Shown here piece after piece: positions 53,534-62,030 of a stretch of 64,000 nucleotides of DNA. The stretch covers positions 62,001 to 126,000 of the forward strand of contig MPMG01000009.1 of assembly GCA_002238485.1 (NCBI GenBank), given 5' to 3'. Position numbers and translations under genes: made by a program. Within the stretch, counting starts at the first letter, position 1, and each line of letters starts with the position of its first letter. This DNA is from Chloroflexi bacterium bin20 (GTDB lineage Bacteria; Chloroflexota; Anaerolineae; Aggregatilineales; Phototrophicaceae). Below the pieces are notes generated by a model, which was given only the letters and a program-made list of their open reading frames with translations, was not told where the DNA came from and did not search any database.

Positions 53534-53834
53534 AATGGCCTCGTAGCGCGCCAACAAAAAAGTCAACGGGCAGAATCGCGCGCTGCGGGCTTGCCTTTCG
53601 GTGCCTCGCGCGCCTCTGCCAGTTGACTGGGTGCTGCTGTTTCAGTTGCTGTCGACTAGGGTCTCAGGCGGCTAGGCTCCGCTCATTTGCCAGGGACAGC
53701 AACAACAAGTGCAGGCTTTCATCGGTTTCTCCGCTTGCTGCAGCGACTGCGCCAAATCATAGTGGCGCACTTGGGCTGTGTCAACTTGATAGAAACAAGA
53801 CGATGACGCGGGCAGGCATCTTACCGCGTGGACA

Positions 53835-54068
53835 TCAGCTGGCGGTCGCGTCAAAGCGCAGATCGGGCAGCAGCAGCATGTTGTCGGGCTGGTCCAGCGA
53901 CAGGCGCGCAAACAGGTCGTCATTGTACCAGCCGACATAGACGCCATGTACGCCCGCGTAGCCCGGCAGCAGCTGAAAGTCGCGCCGCGTGAGAAAGGTC
54001 TCGCCCGTCCGCAAGCTTTCCAGTGGCGCCGCCGGGACAGCATCCTGTTGCAGCAGGATATGGTACAC
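53835..54068 (-). CDS. Small hypothetical protein
   Basis: 77 residues from a GTG at 54068 (YHILLQQDAVPAAPLESLRT...). It has no membrane helix and ends GRFDATAS-like (DLRFDATAS). Start and stop are uncertain and another frame is open nearby. It is divergent from the phosphoesterase gene. The amino acid composition looks coding; no family recognised. Confidence 0.4.
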   Translation of the reverse strand: MYHILLQQDAVPAAPLESLRTGETFLTRRDFQLLPGYAGVHGVYVGWYNDDLFARLSLDQPDNMLLLPDLRFDATAS

Positions 54069-54101
54069 TTGGGCGCGCGACTATTCTACAATAGGTACAC
54101 T

Positions 54102-54872
54102 ATGCGACTGGCAGTATTCGGCGACATTCACGGCAACTTGCCCGCTCTGAATGCGGCGCTGGCGGATATCGACCGCTGTGGAGACTTCGACCAGATCTGG
54201 TGCCTGGGCGATCTGGCGGCGCTGGGTGGCGAGCCCGGCCAGTGCATCCAAACGATCCTGCAGTGGCGTGAAAACTGGGGCGAAGACCGCTTCAAACTCA
54301 TCGGCGGCAACACCGACCGCTACCTGGTCACAGGCGCGCGCATCGCCCTGCCAGCGCCCAAAGAAGCAGCCGACTACGCGGCCCATCGCCAGGCCATTTT
54401 GCAGATGAGCGCCATCTACGCCTGGAATATGCAGCAGCTGGGCTGGGACGAATTTGCTCTGCTGCGCGACAGCCTGGGGCGCGAGCTGAAGCTGGATGTG
54501 GCGGGATATGGGCGAATAATTGGCGTTCATGCCATCCCCGGCGATGACGAATCGACCGCGCTGCGACCCGACAGCCCCGATGAAGAAGCAGCCGATGCCC
54601 TGCTCGACCGCGCGGGACAACTGGCGCTTTGCGGACACACGCATCAGGCATTCGACCGCGATCTGCCTGGCTGGCGCGTGATCAATCCGGGCAGCGTGGG
54701 CATGTCGGCGAGCAATCCCGGCGCGGCGGAATGGGCGCTGCTGGCATGGCAAGATGGCGAGCTAAATGTTGAATTGCGACGGGCAGCCTACGATATGGAA
54801 GCGGCGCTGCGTGGCTGGGCGGCGCAAGGACATCCACGCATCGACTGGATGCGCGGGCGCTTGGGGGGCTAG
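54102..54872 (+). CDS. Calcineurin-like metallophosphoesterase (YfcE/MJ0936-like)
   Basis: 256 residues. Metal motifs are GDIHGNLPAL, CLGDLAALGGEP, GGNTDRYL (usual GNHD has Thr here) and CGHTHQAF, then NPGSVG, typical of the YfcE subfamily. It hydrolyses phosphodiesters. Its end overlaps the stop of a converging membrane protein gene by 4 nt. Confidence 0.88.
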   Translation: MRLAVFGDIHGNLPALNAALADIDRCGDFDQIWCLGDLAALGGEPGQCIQTILQWRENWGEDRFKLIGGNTDRYLVTGARIALPAPKEAADYAAHRQAILQMSAIYAWNMQQLGWDEFALLRDSLGRELKLDVAGYGRIIGVHAIPGDDESTALRPDSPDEEAADALLDRAGQLALCGHTHQAFDRDLPGWRVINPGSVGMSASNPGAAEWALLAWQDGELNVELRRAAYDMEAALRGWAAQGHPRIDWMRGRLGG

Positions 54873-56080
54873 TCCGCCAGCACGTGGATCCGCGGCAGGC
54901 GCGCCAGATAGCCCAGCGCATAGAGCAGCAATCCCGCCGTGAAGGCCAGCAGGCAACCTATCCACAGCGCGCTCATAGGCAGCAGCAGCTCGGCGGTGGC
55001 ATCCGCGCGCAGATAATGCTGGAGAAGGCCCCGCCCGGCCTGGAAAACGACAGCGGATGCCGCGCCGAAACCCACCAGCCAAAAAGGGATATAGCCGGTG
55101 ATGCGCCGGTTGTCGCCGCGCAAATCGCTGGCAGTCTGATTGACCAGCGCCAGCATCACGCAGAGCAGCCCGCAGCCCGCCAGCCAGTCCTGCGCCGCCA
55201 GCAGATCTGTGCCACGCATGGCAGATTGGATGCCCGGCTGGATACTCAACGCGCCCAGCAAGCCATTCACCAGCCACAGCAGGGTCGCTAGCGCCAGCCA
55301 ATGCGGCGCCAAGGTGGCATTTTCGTCGCGCTGGCTGATCGCCCGAACCCAGTGCGATGCGATGATGACGAAACAGAGAAAGACCAATGCGCCCAACGCC
55401 AGAGCAATCGGCGCGGACAAGCCCAAACGCCCCGCGCACACGAGTCCGCCGCCCAGCAGCAGCAGAATCGAGCAGGTGTGCAAGCTGGCACGAGCCCAGC
55501 CCAGCTCGGCGCGGCTGAAACATGCGAAGAGCCAATAGACGATGCTCATCATGGCGAGCGCATAAGCGACTTGCAGCTGGACGGCACGAAGCGCATCGGC
55601 CGGCACGAAGTCGATGAGCTGCGGCAAAGCCAAACTCAGCGCAGCCAGCAACATGCCCAGCCGCCAGGCGCGTTGGATGCCTCGCTCGGCAAGATCGTTG
55701 GATTTCGGCAACAGCGCGGCAAGCAAGGCCCCGATCGACAGCATCAGCGAAAGCGCCAGCTCGCTCACAAGTGGGGTCGCGAACACAAGGCCCAGCGCCA
55801 GCGAAATCCAGCCGCGCGACAGCCAGCCGGCCCGGCGCGATGACAACGCTTGCCCAGCCATCAACATGCCCGCCGCGACCAAGCCCGACAACAGCGCCAG
55901 GTCAAATGCGCGATTGCTCAGGTCGCTGATTATTGACTCGGCGACATGCTCCGCCAGCGGATTGCCCGGCAGCGCGTACGAAGCGCCAAGCAGGACGCAC
56001 AGTCCATACAGCGCGGTCAGCCCCACCATCAGCGAAAGCAGCCGATAGACAGCTTGTCCGCGCGGCGACAGTTGGATCAC
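54869..56080 (-). CDS. Polytopic membrane protein of unknown function
   Basis: About 403 residues and some eleven to twelve membrane helices. It starts at a GTG (56078-56080) that overlaps the stop of the upstream GT39 gene (GTGA), so it is coupled to it. No charged catalytic loop is evident. It may be a partner of the GT39 protein in polysaccharide or glycan assembly; that is inferred from position only. Confidence 0.65.
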   Translation of the reverse strand: MIQLSPRGQAVYRLLSLMVGLTALYGLCVLLGASYALPGNPLAEHVAESIISDLSNRAFDLALLSGLVAAGMLMAGQALSSRRAGWLSRGWISLALGLVFATPLVSELALSLMLSIGALLAALLPKSNDLAERGIQRAWRLGMLLAALSLALPQLIDFVPADALRAVQLQVAYALAMMSIVYWLFACFSRAELGWARASLHTCSILLLLGGGLVCAGRLGLSAPIALALGALVFLCFVIIASHWVRAISQRDENATLAPHWLALATLLWLVNGLLGALSIQPGIQSAMRGTDLLAAQDWLAGCGLLCVMLALVNQTASDLRGDNRRITGYIPFWLVGFGAASAVVFQAGRGLLQHYLRADATAELLLPMSALWIGCLLAFTAGLLLYALGYLARLPRIHVLAD

Positions 56081-57483
56081 GGCGCGCGTCCATAGACATC
56101 CGCCCGACCATGCCAATAAATATCGTCTTGGCTGAAAGCCAACGTGTAATCGTTCTCGACAATGTCCAGCAATTCATAGATGCCCGGCGCGCCAGCCGGC
56201 AGCAAATCCGGGAAGACGACAATCCAGTCGGGCGGCGTCTCTGCCCATTCCCGCTTCAGCTGGGGCAGAACATGCGGCGGTCGGAAATACCAGCGCCAGC
56301 CTTTGATCCAGGCGCCAGGCGGCAGCAGCTCGGTTAGCGGATGCAACTGGGGCGTGCTGTCGGCTTGCGGCAGGATGAAAAGCGTATCGCCAGGCTGCGC
56401 GCGAGCTTTCAGCGTTTCTGCCAGCGGACGAAATTCGTCATAGCCCAACGTTGCGCCCGCGCCCAGCGATGTCGGCAGATAGCTCACCGCGCCCGTCCAC
56501 AGCCAGCCGATGCCGATGCCCAGCGCCAGGCCCGCCAACGTTAGCCGCGGCACACCCCAGCTGCGGGGTTCTCGCATGGCGCAGCGCAATTTCGCCAGCG
56601 CGATGCCCGACATGACAGCGGCAAGAGGCAGCTGGGCCATGGCATGAATCTCGCCGACCCGCGGATAGATCGTGCTCAATGCCGCCAGCCACAACAGCGG
56701 CAGCAGCAGCCAGCGGCGCTCGTGACGCCAAGCCCACAGCGCAAATGGCAAGACCAGCAAGTCGCCCAACAGCAGCTTGCGCAGAAAATCGCCATCCAGC
56801 GGCACGCCGTCCATCAGCCCGCTGAGGTTGAATGTCCAATTCCAGTACCAGTAGTTGTCCCAAAGGCCCGCCGCCGCCAGCGCAATCCATTGCAGCAGGG
56901 GCAGCAGCAGCGCGCCCAGCAGAACAATCAACATCGGCCGCCAGCCATCGCGCAGCAGCCACAGGCACATGATCGCGACAGCCAGCCAAGCCTGCTGCTT
57001 GAAAAGTGTCGCCGCGCCCATACAGAGGCCCAGCAATAGCAAGCGCCGCGGTGAAAGCTGCGAAGAGCCGAAATAGATGCACAGCCCCGCCAATACACAC
57101 AGCGCCAGCAAGGTGTCGAAGTAGAGCAAGACATTGCCATAGACGGGCGTCCACCAGGCAAAGACCAGCGTCGCCAACAATCCCGCCGCCTCGCTGCACA
57201 AGCGCCTCGCCAGCCAATACACCAGCAACGTCAGCAGGGCGACCAGCAGCGCATTCAGGGCGCGCGCGACCAGGGCGGGGTCAAGTGGCAGGATTGATTG
57301 GGCTGCGGCAGCCAGCAGCGAACTGCCCGGCGCGTGCTGTTCCCAGATATCGCCGAAGAGCGTCTTGCCGCGCAGCATCAACCAAGGGATGGCCACCTGC
57401 CCGGAGTGCGCAGCCGGCGAGAGCCAAAACAAGTTCGCCAATGCCTGCGCGAAAAGCAGCAAAATGAGAGGGCGGCGCGCCAC
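56077..57483 (-). CDS. Glycosyltransferase family 39-like membrane protein (ArnT/PMT type)
   Basis: 468 residues, about eleven helices. A first loop with GDIWEQHAPGSSL (acidic catalytic residues near the membrane, as in GT-C/PMT), then a long series of helices and a soluble C-terminal domain of ~120 residues. A start at GTG 57483 is supported by AGGAGACCTGCT. Such enzymes use polyprenyl-phosphate sugars. It is coupled to the downstream polytopic protein. Confidence 0.72.
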   Translation of the reverse strand: MARRPLILLLFAQALANLFWLSPAAHSGQVAIPWLMLRGKTLFGDIWEQHAPGSSLLAAAAQSILPLDPALVARALNALLVALLTLLVYWLARRLCSEAAGLLATLVFAWWTPVYGNVLLYFDTLLALCVLAGLCIYFGSSQLSPRRLLLLGLCMGAATLFKQQAWLAVAIMCLWLLRDGWRPMLIVLLGALLLPLLQWIALAAAGLWDNYWYWNWTFNLSGLMDGVPLDGDFLRKLLLGDLLVLPFALWAWRHERRWLLLPLLWLAALSTIYPRVGEIHAMAQLPLAAVMSGIALAKLRCAMREPRSWGVPRLTLAGLALGIGIGWLWTGAVSYLPTSLGAGATLGYDEFRPLAETLKARAQPGDTLFILPQADSTPQLHPLTELLPPGAWIKGWRWYFRPPHVLPQLKREWAETPPDWIVVFPDLLPAGAPGIYELLDIVENDYTLAFSQDDIYWHGRADVYGRAP

Positions 57484-57549
57484 AGCAGGTCTCCTGGTCA
57501 GCGGACAATCGAATACCTAGTGTACACATTTTAACCCCCGCTCGCTCCT

Positions 57550-57722
57550 CCTACACATTCTCTGCGCCTCTGGGGAGTGTCGAATTTGCTGGAATAAGAC
57601 CCCCCTCGGTCCCCCCGAAAAGTCGGGGGGAGGCAAAATGCGCGCGGATTTCTTCGACAAATTGGGGATGGGGAACGGCCCAACATACACGGGAATAGAC
57701 ACTCCCCGCCTCTGTGGTGAAT
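57550..57722. repeat. ACAGAG-type repeat split by a MITE-like insertion
   Basis: CATTCTCTGCGCCTCT ends at 57571; GCCTCTGTGGTGAATC begins at 57708. Removing 57572-57713 restores an ordinary copy (CTCTGCGCCTCTGTGGTGAA), so the repeat existed before the element inserted. Confidence 0.85.
57572..57707. mobile_element. MITE-like element with 10-bp ends and a 6-bp target duplication
   Basis: Terminal inverted repeats GGGGAGTGTC (57572-57581) and GACACTCCCC (57698-57707). GCCTCT is duplicated at 57566-57571 and 57708-57713. The 136-bp interior holds the GC palindrome CCCCCCGAAAAGTCGGGGGG, the same core as the triple repeat in malG. It has no coding capacity; a transposase is not in the window. The 310-nt gap 57484-57793 holds only this and its host repeat. 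Confidence 0.88.
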
Positions 57723-57793
57723 CAACCGCCCGCGCAAGCTAGAATAGGCATCGGGCCAATGCGCCATAGTGCAGCCATGATGAGGAAGCTACT

Positions 57794-58411
57794 GTGAATC
57801 CGCCGCCGGACAATTATTTCGAACGTGGCTTGGCGCTGCTGGATGCTGGCGACTTTCGCGGCGCGATCGCCCAATTTGACAGCGCCATCAAGCTGGGATT
57901 GGGCGATCTGGCGGCTGTGCATGTCTGCCGCGGCGAGGCGCTGAGCCTGCTGGGAGAATACGAAGCCGCCGAGCAGAGCATCCACAAGGCCCTGCTTGCC
58001 CAGCCCTATATGGCGGCTGCCTTCCTGGCGCGTGGCAAGTTGCGGCGCATGCAAAACCAGCGCGACCAAGCCATCAGCGACCTGAGCACCGCCCTGCACA
58101 TCGAGCCGGACTATGACGAAGCCTACTTCGCGCGGGCGCAATGCCTGGAAGAAGCGCGGCGCTTCACAGAAGCCGAAGCCGACTTAAGTCGCGCGTTGCA
58201 GTTGAATCCGGGGCTGCTGTCAGCCTGGGAGGCGCGTGGCCGGCTGCGCGCTCGACGCCTCGACTTTGATGGCGCGGTGAAGGACCTCAGCCATTACCTG
58301 CGCAGTGGCGGTGGCAAGCTGCACGACAATCACAGCGAAACGCAAGGCTACCTGCTGATTTTGCGGGTTTGGCGGCTGGTGTGGCGGGTGGTCAGGCTGG
58401 GGCGGGGATGA
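57794..58411 (+). CDS. TPR repeat protein
   Basis: 205 residues from GTG 57794 (GAGGAAGCTACT upstream). Four to five tetratricopeptide repeats (FERGLALLDAGDFRGAIAQF, AYFARAQCLEEARRFTEAEA). It is soluble with a basic C-terminus (LRVWRLVWRVVRLGRG). TPRs mediate protein-protein contacts; partner unknown. Confidence 0.85.
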   Translation: MNPPPDNYFERGLALLDAGDFRGAIAQFDSAIKLGLGDLAAVHVCRGEALSLLGEYEAAEQSIHKALLAQPYMAAAFLARGKLRRMQNQRDQAISDLSTALHIEPDYDEAYFARAQCLEEARRFTEAEADLSRALQLNPGLLSAWEARGRLRARRLDFDGAVKDLSHYLRSGGGKLHDNHSETQGYLLILRVWRLVWRVVRLGRG

Positions 58412-58491
58412 ATTTCTTGGGAAATCTGATCTTGCATTGAATCGCCGCTTATGATCACCTGCGCTTTGACGATGAAACGGGGTGAGCGAAG

Positions 58492-58761
58492 ATGGAAGAG
58501 AAGACATGGTGGCATAGTTGCGTGGAGTGCGGTCACGAATTCGTGTTGGACAAAGAGAACCCGCAGGTATTCTGCCCTGAATGCGACGAGTTGGTGGGTT
58601 ACTATCTCGATTGTAGCGAGTGCAGTGAGTATCAGCGCGTTGATGTCACAATCTGGATAAGGCTCTACTTCGCAAACCAGACTGTCGTGTGCGACTTCTG
58701 TAGGCAGCAGAGTTATTTGATTCGCAAGTATGGACCCGATGGCGAACACATGATGTTCTAG
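58492..58761 (+). CDS. Small four-CxxC zinc-ribbon-like protein
   Basis: 89 residues with four CxxC pairs: CVEC, CPEC, CSEC and CDFC, so two zinc ribbons. Trp and acidic residues surround them. A ribosome site GGGGTGAGCGAAG precedes the ATG. It converges with and overlaps the GmrSD-like gene by 4 nt. No family recognised beyond zinc ribbon. Confidence 0.65.
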   Translation: MEEKTWWHSCVECGHEFVLDKENPQVFCPECDELVGYYLDCSECSEYQRVDVTIWIRLYFANQTVVCDFCRQQSYLIRKYGPDGEHMMF

Positions 58762-60674
58762 GGGTCATTTGGAATATGGTCGCGCCAGACTTTGATAAAC
58801 TCGCGCTTGAGCAAATCAAAGCGCTCTAGCAGGAAGGTTTCGAAACTATTCTTATCCAGTGGGCTTGGCAATAGACTTGCAGGGCATTGCAATTGCTGTT
58901 CGTATTCGAGTAGCTGGCGCGTCTGCTCGTCTGTGCCAATTTCCCCGCGTCGCCGTTTGTCTTGCAGAAGTATGTCAAATGTCTGTATGTTATGCCGTAG
59001 TTCACCTGCTTGCTCAAGCAGAGCGAGATTGCCTATGGTGTTCATCGGCCACTCGTCGCCTTCGACCATATGGGATTGAAGGAGCGCGACCGGAATGATG
59101 TGCTCGACGTGATAGGACTTGGCCTTCGCAAGCCTGTTCACAAAGATGTACTTCAGCAGCAGGTATTCAGGGCGGGAATCCCGAATGTGCCGTTTTGTCG
59201 CCTTGGTGTGAACCAGGCTGACCTGGCTGTCATAATACCAGTCATCAAACACTTGCTCCCATCGCTGTTCGGTGGGCGGCGCGTTGTCGACATATCGGAG
59301 ATTCCTGACAGCCTCGTGTAGCTTACTATCGCCCGAGCCACGCCAGTCATCATGCAGAATCTCATACAGATAGAACATCGGAAGGTTCTGCTTTAGTTTG
59401 CGGCGGTCAACTCGCCAAGCGTCATTATCAGACAGATCGCGTTTGCCATATCTCACTTGGAAAGCGGTCGCGATCATCGAAATAATCATCAGCTCGCTGT
59501 GGTAAATTGGTCCCAGCTTGCGCCCGTATTGCGGCTTGGACAGCATTGGCTTGAGTATGTTGTCAACGAAACGTATCGATTCGAGCAGGCAACGTTCCAG
59601 ATCTGCCCAAGACAACTCGCCGATCTCCTCAGGCAAGTCCGCCATATCTTGCAGACGCAATCCCATGCAGGCGGTCAAGAGGTTGAAGCCGATAGAGCTG
59701 GGTCGGTCGTCCTTGACTCGTTTGAACAGTCGCGGAAACTTGTCCGCAAGATATTGACCCAAGCCAAATAGATAGTCAAACAGCGTATAAGGTCGATTAC
59801 GGCGCGATTCGTCATCAGGCGCTTCCTCGGAGACGTCCAGTGTGAAGCCTTCATCCTCCAGTGTCTCGTATTTCTTCCAAATCACATCAATCACTTCGGT
59901 ATTCATAATTCGCTGGCGGACATCTATCCATCGCGCGGCATAAATCTCGTAACGGCTGAGGACAGTTCCTTTGGAATTGAGCAACTCGAACACCGTCGGC
60001 AGCTCGGAAGATGGGCCACTGTAAATGAGCACTGGAATCTTTGCATCCAGCACCAATTTGACTTCATTGCTGACGGTATCGAGAAAACCACCCAGAGTCC
60101 TGATGAGGCTTTCATTGCGGTTCAATTCAAAATATAGGTCTCGGTACAGGCTTGAGTCTGGCGAGTACTTCAGGACTTTTTCAATCAGCGCCTCGACAAG
60201 ATTTTCTGTACGCCAGCCATCCTGCGCATCGTAGCCTTTCTTGCCCTTCACCCACTCGACGACTGTCTGCCGTATTCTGTCCTTGTATTCATCAGATAGT
60301 TTCCCCAAGCGCGCAGCAATGGTATCTACGAATTCGTCATCCAGATCCGCGCGCGTAAAGTAGCCATTCTGATACCCCACATAACTCTTGAGAGCTTGTG
60401 TGCGCTGTAAGCCATCTATCAGGTTGTAGTATCTCTTGCCGTCTCCGGCGGAATGCCCGCGAGCAATGTCCTCGTAAATGAGAATGGAACCAAAGGGATA
60501 GCCTCGTTTGATTGAGTCGATCAGACCCTTTCGAGTCGACTGACTCCATACCAAACGACGTTGATATTCCGGTATCGTTACTCTGTTGTTGCCAGTAGGG
60601 CTGCTTGACACCGCATCCATCAGTTTGCTAACTGGCCAGATGTCGATATCGACTGCGTTACGGAATGTGGGCAT
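58758..60674 (-). CDS. DUF262 + DUF1524 (GmrSD-like) type IV restriction protein
   Basis: About 638 residues. The N-terminal DUF262 has IPEYQRRLVWSQSTRKGLIDSI and YYNLIDGLQRTQALKSY (the DGxQR nucleotide-binding/hydrolysis motif). The C-terminal region has HVEHIIPVALLQ ... NTIGNLALL, the HNH nuclease of DUF1524. GmrSD proteins cleave glucosylated hydroxymethylcytosine DNA. ATG 60674 is chosen for its GGGGTGGCGAG; ATG 60701 is an alternative. One polypeptide carries both halves. Confidence 0.85.
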   Translation of the reverse strand: MPTFRNAVDIDIWPVSKLMDAVSSSPTGNNRVTIPEYQRRLVWSQSTRKGLIDSIKRGYPFGSILIYEDIARGHSAGDGKRYYNLIDGLQRTQALKSYVGYQNGYFTRADLDDEFVDTIAARLGKLSDEYKDRIRQTVVEWVKGKKGYDAQDGWRTENLVEALIEKVLKYSPDSSLYRDLYFELNRNESLIRTLGGFLDTVSNEVKLVLDAKIPVLIYSGPSSELPTVFELLNSKGTVLSRYEIYAARWIDVRQRIMNTEVIDVIWKKYETLEDEGFTLDVSEEAPDDESRRNRPYTLFDYLFGLGQYLADKFPRLFKRVKDDRPSSIGFNLLTACMGLRLQDMADLPEEIGELSWADLERCLLESIRFVDNILKPMLSKPQYGRKLGPIYHSELMIISMIATAFQVRYGKRDLSDNDAWRVDRRKLKQNLPMFYLYEILHDDWRGSGDSKLHEAVRNLRYVDNAPPTEQRWEQVFDDWYYDSQVSLVHTKATKRHIRDSRPEYLLLKYIFVNRLAKAKSYHVEHIIPVALLQSHMVEGDEWPMNTIGNLALLEQAGELRHNIQTFDILLQDKRRRGEIGTDEQTRQLLEYEQQLQCPASLLPSPLDKNSFETFLLERFDLLKREFIKVWRDHIPNDP

Positions 60675-60796
60675 CTCGCCACCCCCATGCTTTGGATCCA
60701 TACAAGCCGCACGACCCAGCGCAGCCTGCGCGCATATTCATAGGATCAATTAGATCAGTTACGTAATCTATCGTCAAGCGAGGATCGTCATACTAC

Positions 60797-60891
60797 GGGA
60801 GTGCATGGGAGTCGAACCCACCATCGCCTGCTCTGCGCAGCCGACCACCGATTTTGAAGACCGGGGCATCCACCGGGACACATCCACTCCC
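60797..60891 (-). tRNA. selC: tRNA-Sec (anticodon TCA)
   Basis: Read on the minus strand, GGGAGTG at the 5' end pairs with CACTCCC at the 3' end, the anticodon loop is CTTCAAA on a CCGGT/ATCGG stem, a long variable arm follows, and the T arm is TGGGTTCGACTCCCA. At 95 nt it is the length of selenocysteine tRNAs and matches the general pattern of bacterial selC. No SelA, SelB or selenoprotein was found in the window. Confidence 0.93.
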
Positions 60892-60966
60892 CTGCCCGCA
60901 GTATAGCGTCCGCCCGCCTTCCCCGCTATCATCCGTCTGCAAAACATCACATGCAAAGGACAGCCC

Positions 60967-61257
60967 ATGCCCGCCTATCTCATCGTCCGCGCCACTGTGC
61001 ATGACATGGCGCAATATCGGCAATACATGCAGCATACGCCCGCCATCCTCGAGAAATACGGCGGAGAATTCCTCATCCGCGGTGGCGAGAAACTCGTGCT
61101 GGAAGGAACCGACTCGCCGGAGCGCATCGTCATCATCCGCTTCCCCAGCATGCAGGCCGCCCAGGACATGTACAACTCGCCGGAATATCAAGCGGCTATC
61201 AAGCTGCGCGTCAATGCCGCCGAGGCTTCCTTCGTCCTGATGGAAGGCAGCGCGTGA
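60967..61257 (+). CDS. DUF1330 protein
   Basis: 96 residues, typical DUF1330 layout: PAYLIVRATVHDMAQYRQYMQHTPAILEKYGGEFLIRGG and VIIRFPSMQAAQDMYNSPEYQ. The family has a ferredoxin-like dimeric alpha-beta barrel fold; function unknown. Its stop overlaps the HAD gene start by 4 nt (GTGA). Confidence 0.88.
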   Translation: MPAYLIVRATVHDMAQYRQYMQHTPAILEKYGGEFLIRGGEKLVLEGTDSPERIVIIRFPSMQAAQDMYNSPEYQAAIKLRVNAAEASFVLMEGSA

Positions 61258-61931
61258 AACTCGTCCTCTTTGATATTGATGGCACGTTGCTCATCAGCCA
61301 AGGCATCGGGCGCGAAGCCAAACGCCGCGCCATGACTGAGCGCTTCGGCACAATCGGCGACCTGGACAATCACGACTTCGGCGGGCAGACCGACTGGGGC
61401 ATATTGGCTGCTCTGCTTGCGCCGCATGGTTACAGCAGCGCCGATATCGGCGTGGAGATATTGGATTACCAAGCAGCCATGGCTCGCCACATGAACGATA
61501 TCCGCCACAGCTTCAGCGCAGATGCCCTGCCCGGCGCCTTTGAGCTGCTGGCGGCATTGCGGGCTCGCGCGGATCTGCTGCTGGGCATCGTCAGCGGCAA
61601 CACGGGCGAGACGGCGCAGATCAAGCTGGAGATGGCTGGCTTCGACCCGGCGCATTTTCCGATTGGGGCCTATGGACATGAATCGCCGCTGCGCGAAGAC
61701 TTGACGCGCCTGGCACTACAGCGCGCGCAGCAGCATGTGCGACAAACAATCGCCCCGCGCGATACCTTCGTCATCGGCGATACGCCCGCCGACATCCAGG
61801 CGGCTCGCGCGATCGATGCCGTGGCGGTCGCTGTGGAAACAGGATATGCCCCGCGCCAATCGCTGGTCGACAGCCAGCCCGATTTTCTGCTGGCAGATCT
61901 GCGCGAGTTCATGGCTGATGTCCTGATGTGA
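61254..61931 (+). CDS. HAD family phosphatase (Gph-like)
   Basis: 225 residues. Motif I LFDIDGTLLIS (nucleophile Asp), motif II LLGIVSGNTG (Ser/Thr role taken by Ser-Gly-Asn), and motifs III/IV VIGDTPADIQAARAID. The cap insert is helical, as in phosphoglycolate phosphatases. GTG start coupled to DUF1330. Confidence 0.88.
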   Translation: MKLVLFDIDGTLLISQGIGREAKRRAMTERFGTIGDLDNHDFGGQTDWGILAALLAPHGYSSADIGVEILDYQAAMARHMNDIRHSFSADALPGAFELLAALRARADLLLGIVSGNTGETAQIKLEMAGFDPAHFPIGAYGHESPLREDLTRLALQRAQQHVRQTIAPRDTFVIGDTPADIQAARAIDAVAVAVETGYAPRQSLVDSQPDFLLADLREFMADVLM

Positions 61932-62030
61932 CCGCGCCCCCTTGGTCCCTCGACAGGTCGGAGGGAGGCAAAGCAGCCCATTTGACTTCGTGTCGCGGCG
62001 CGAGTAGCCTGTAGATAAACAGTCAAGCCC

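Noticed and set aside
60675-60966. MITE-like element because of GGGAGTG...CACTCCC ends
   Set aside because: The 95-nt segment folds as tRNA-Sec with a TCA anticodon; the resemblance of its acceptor stem to the MITE ends is coincidental as far as can be seen.
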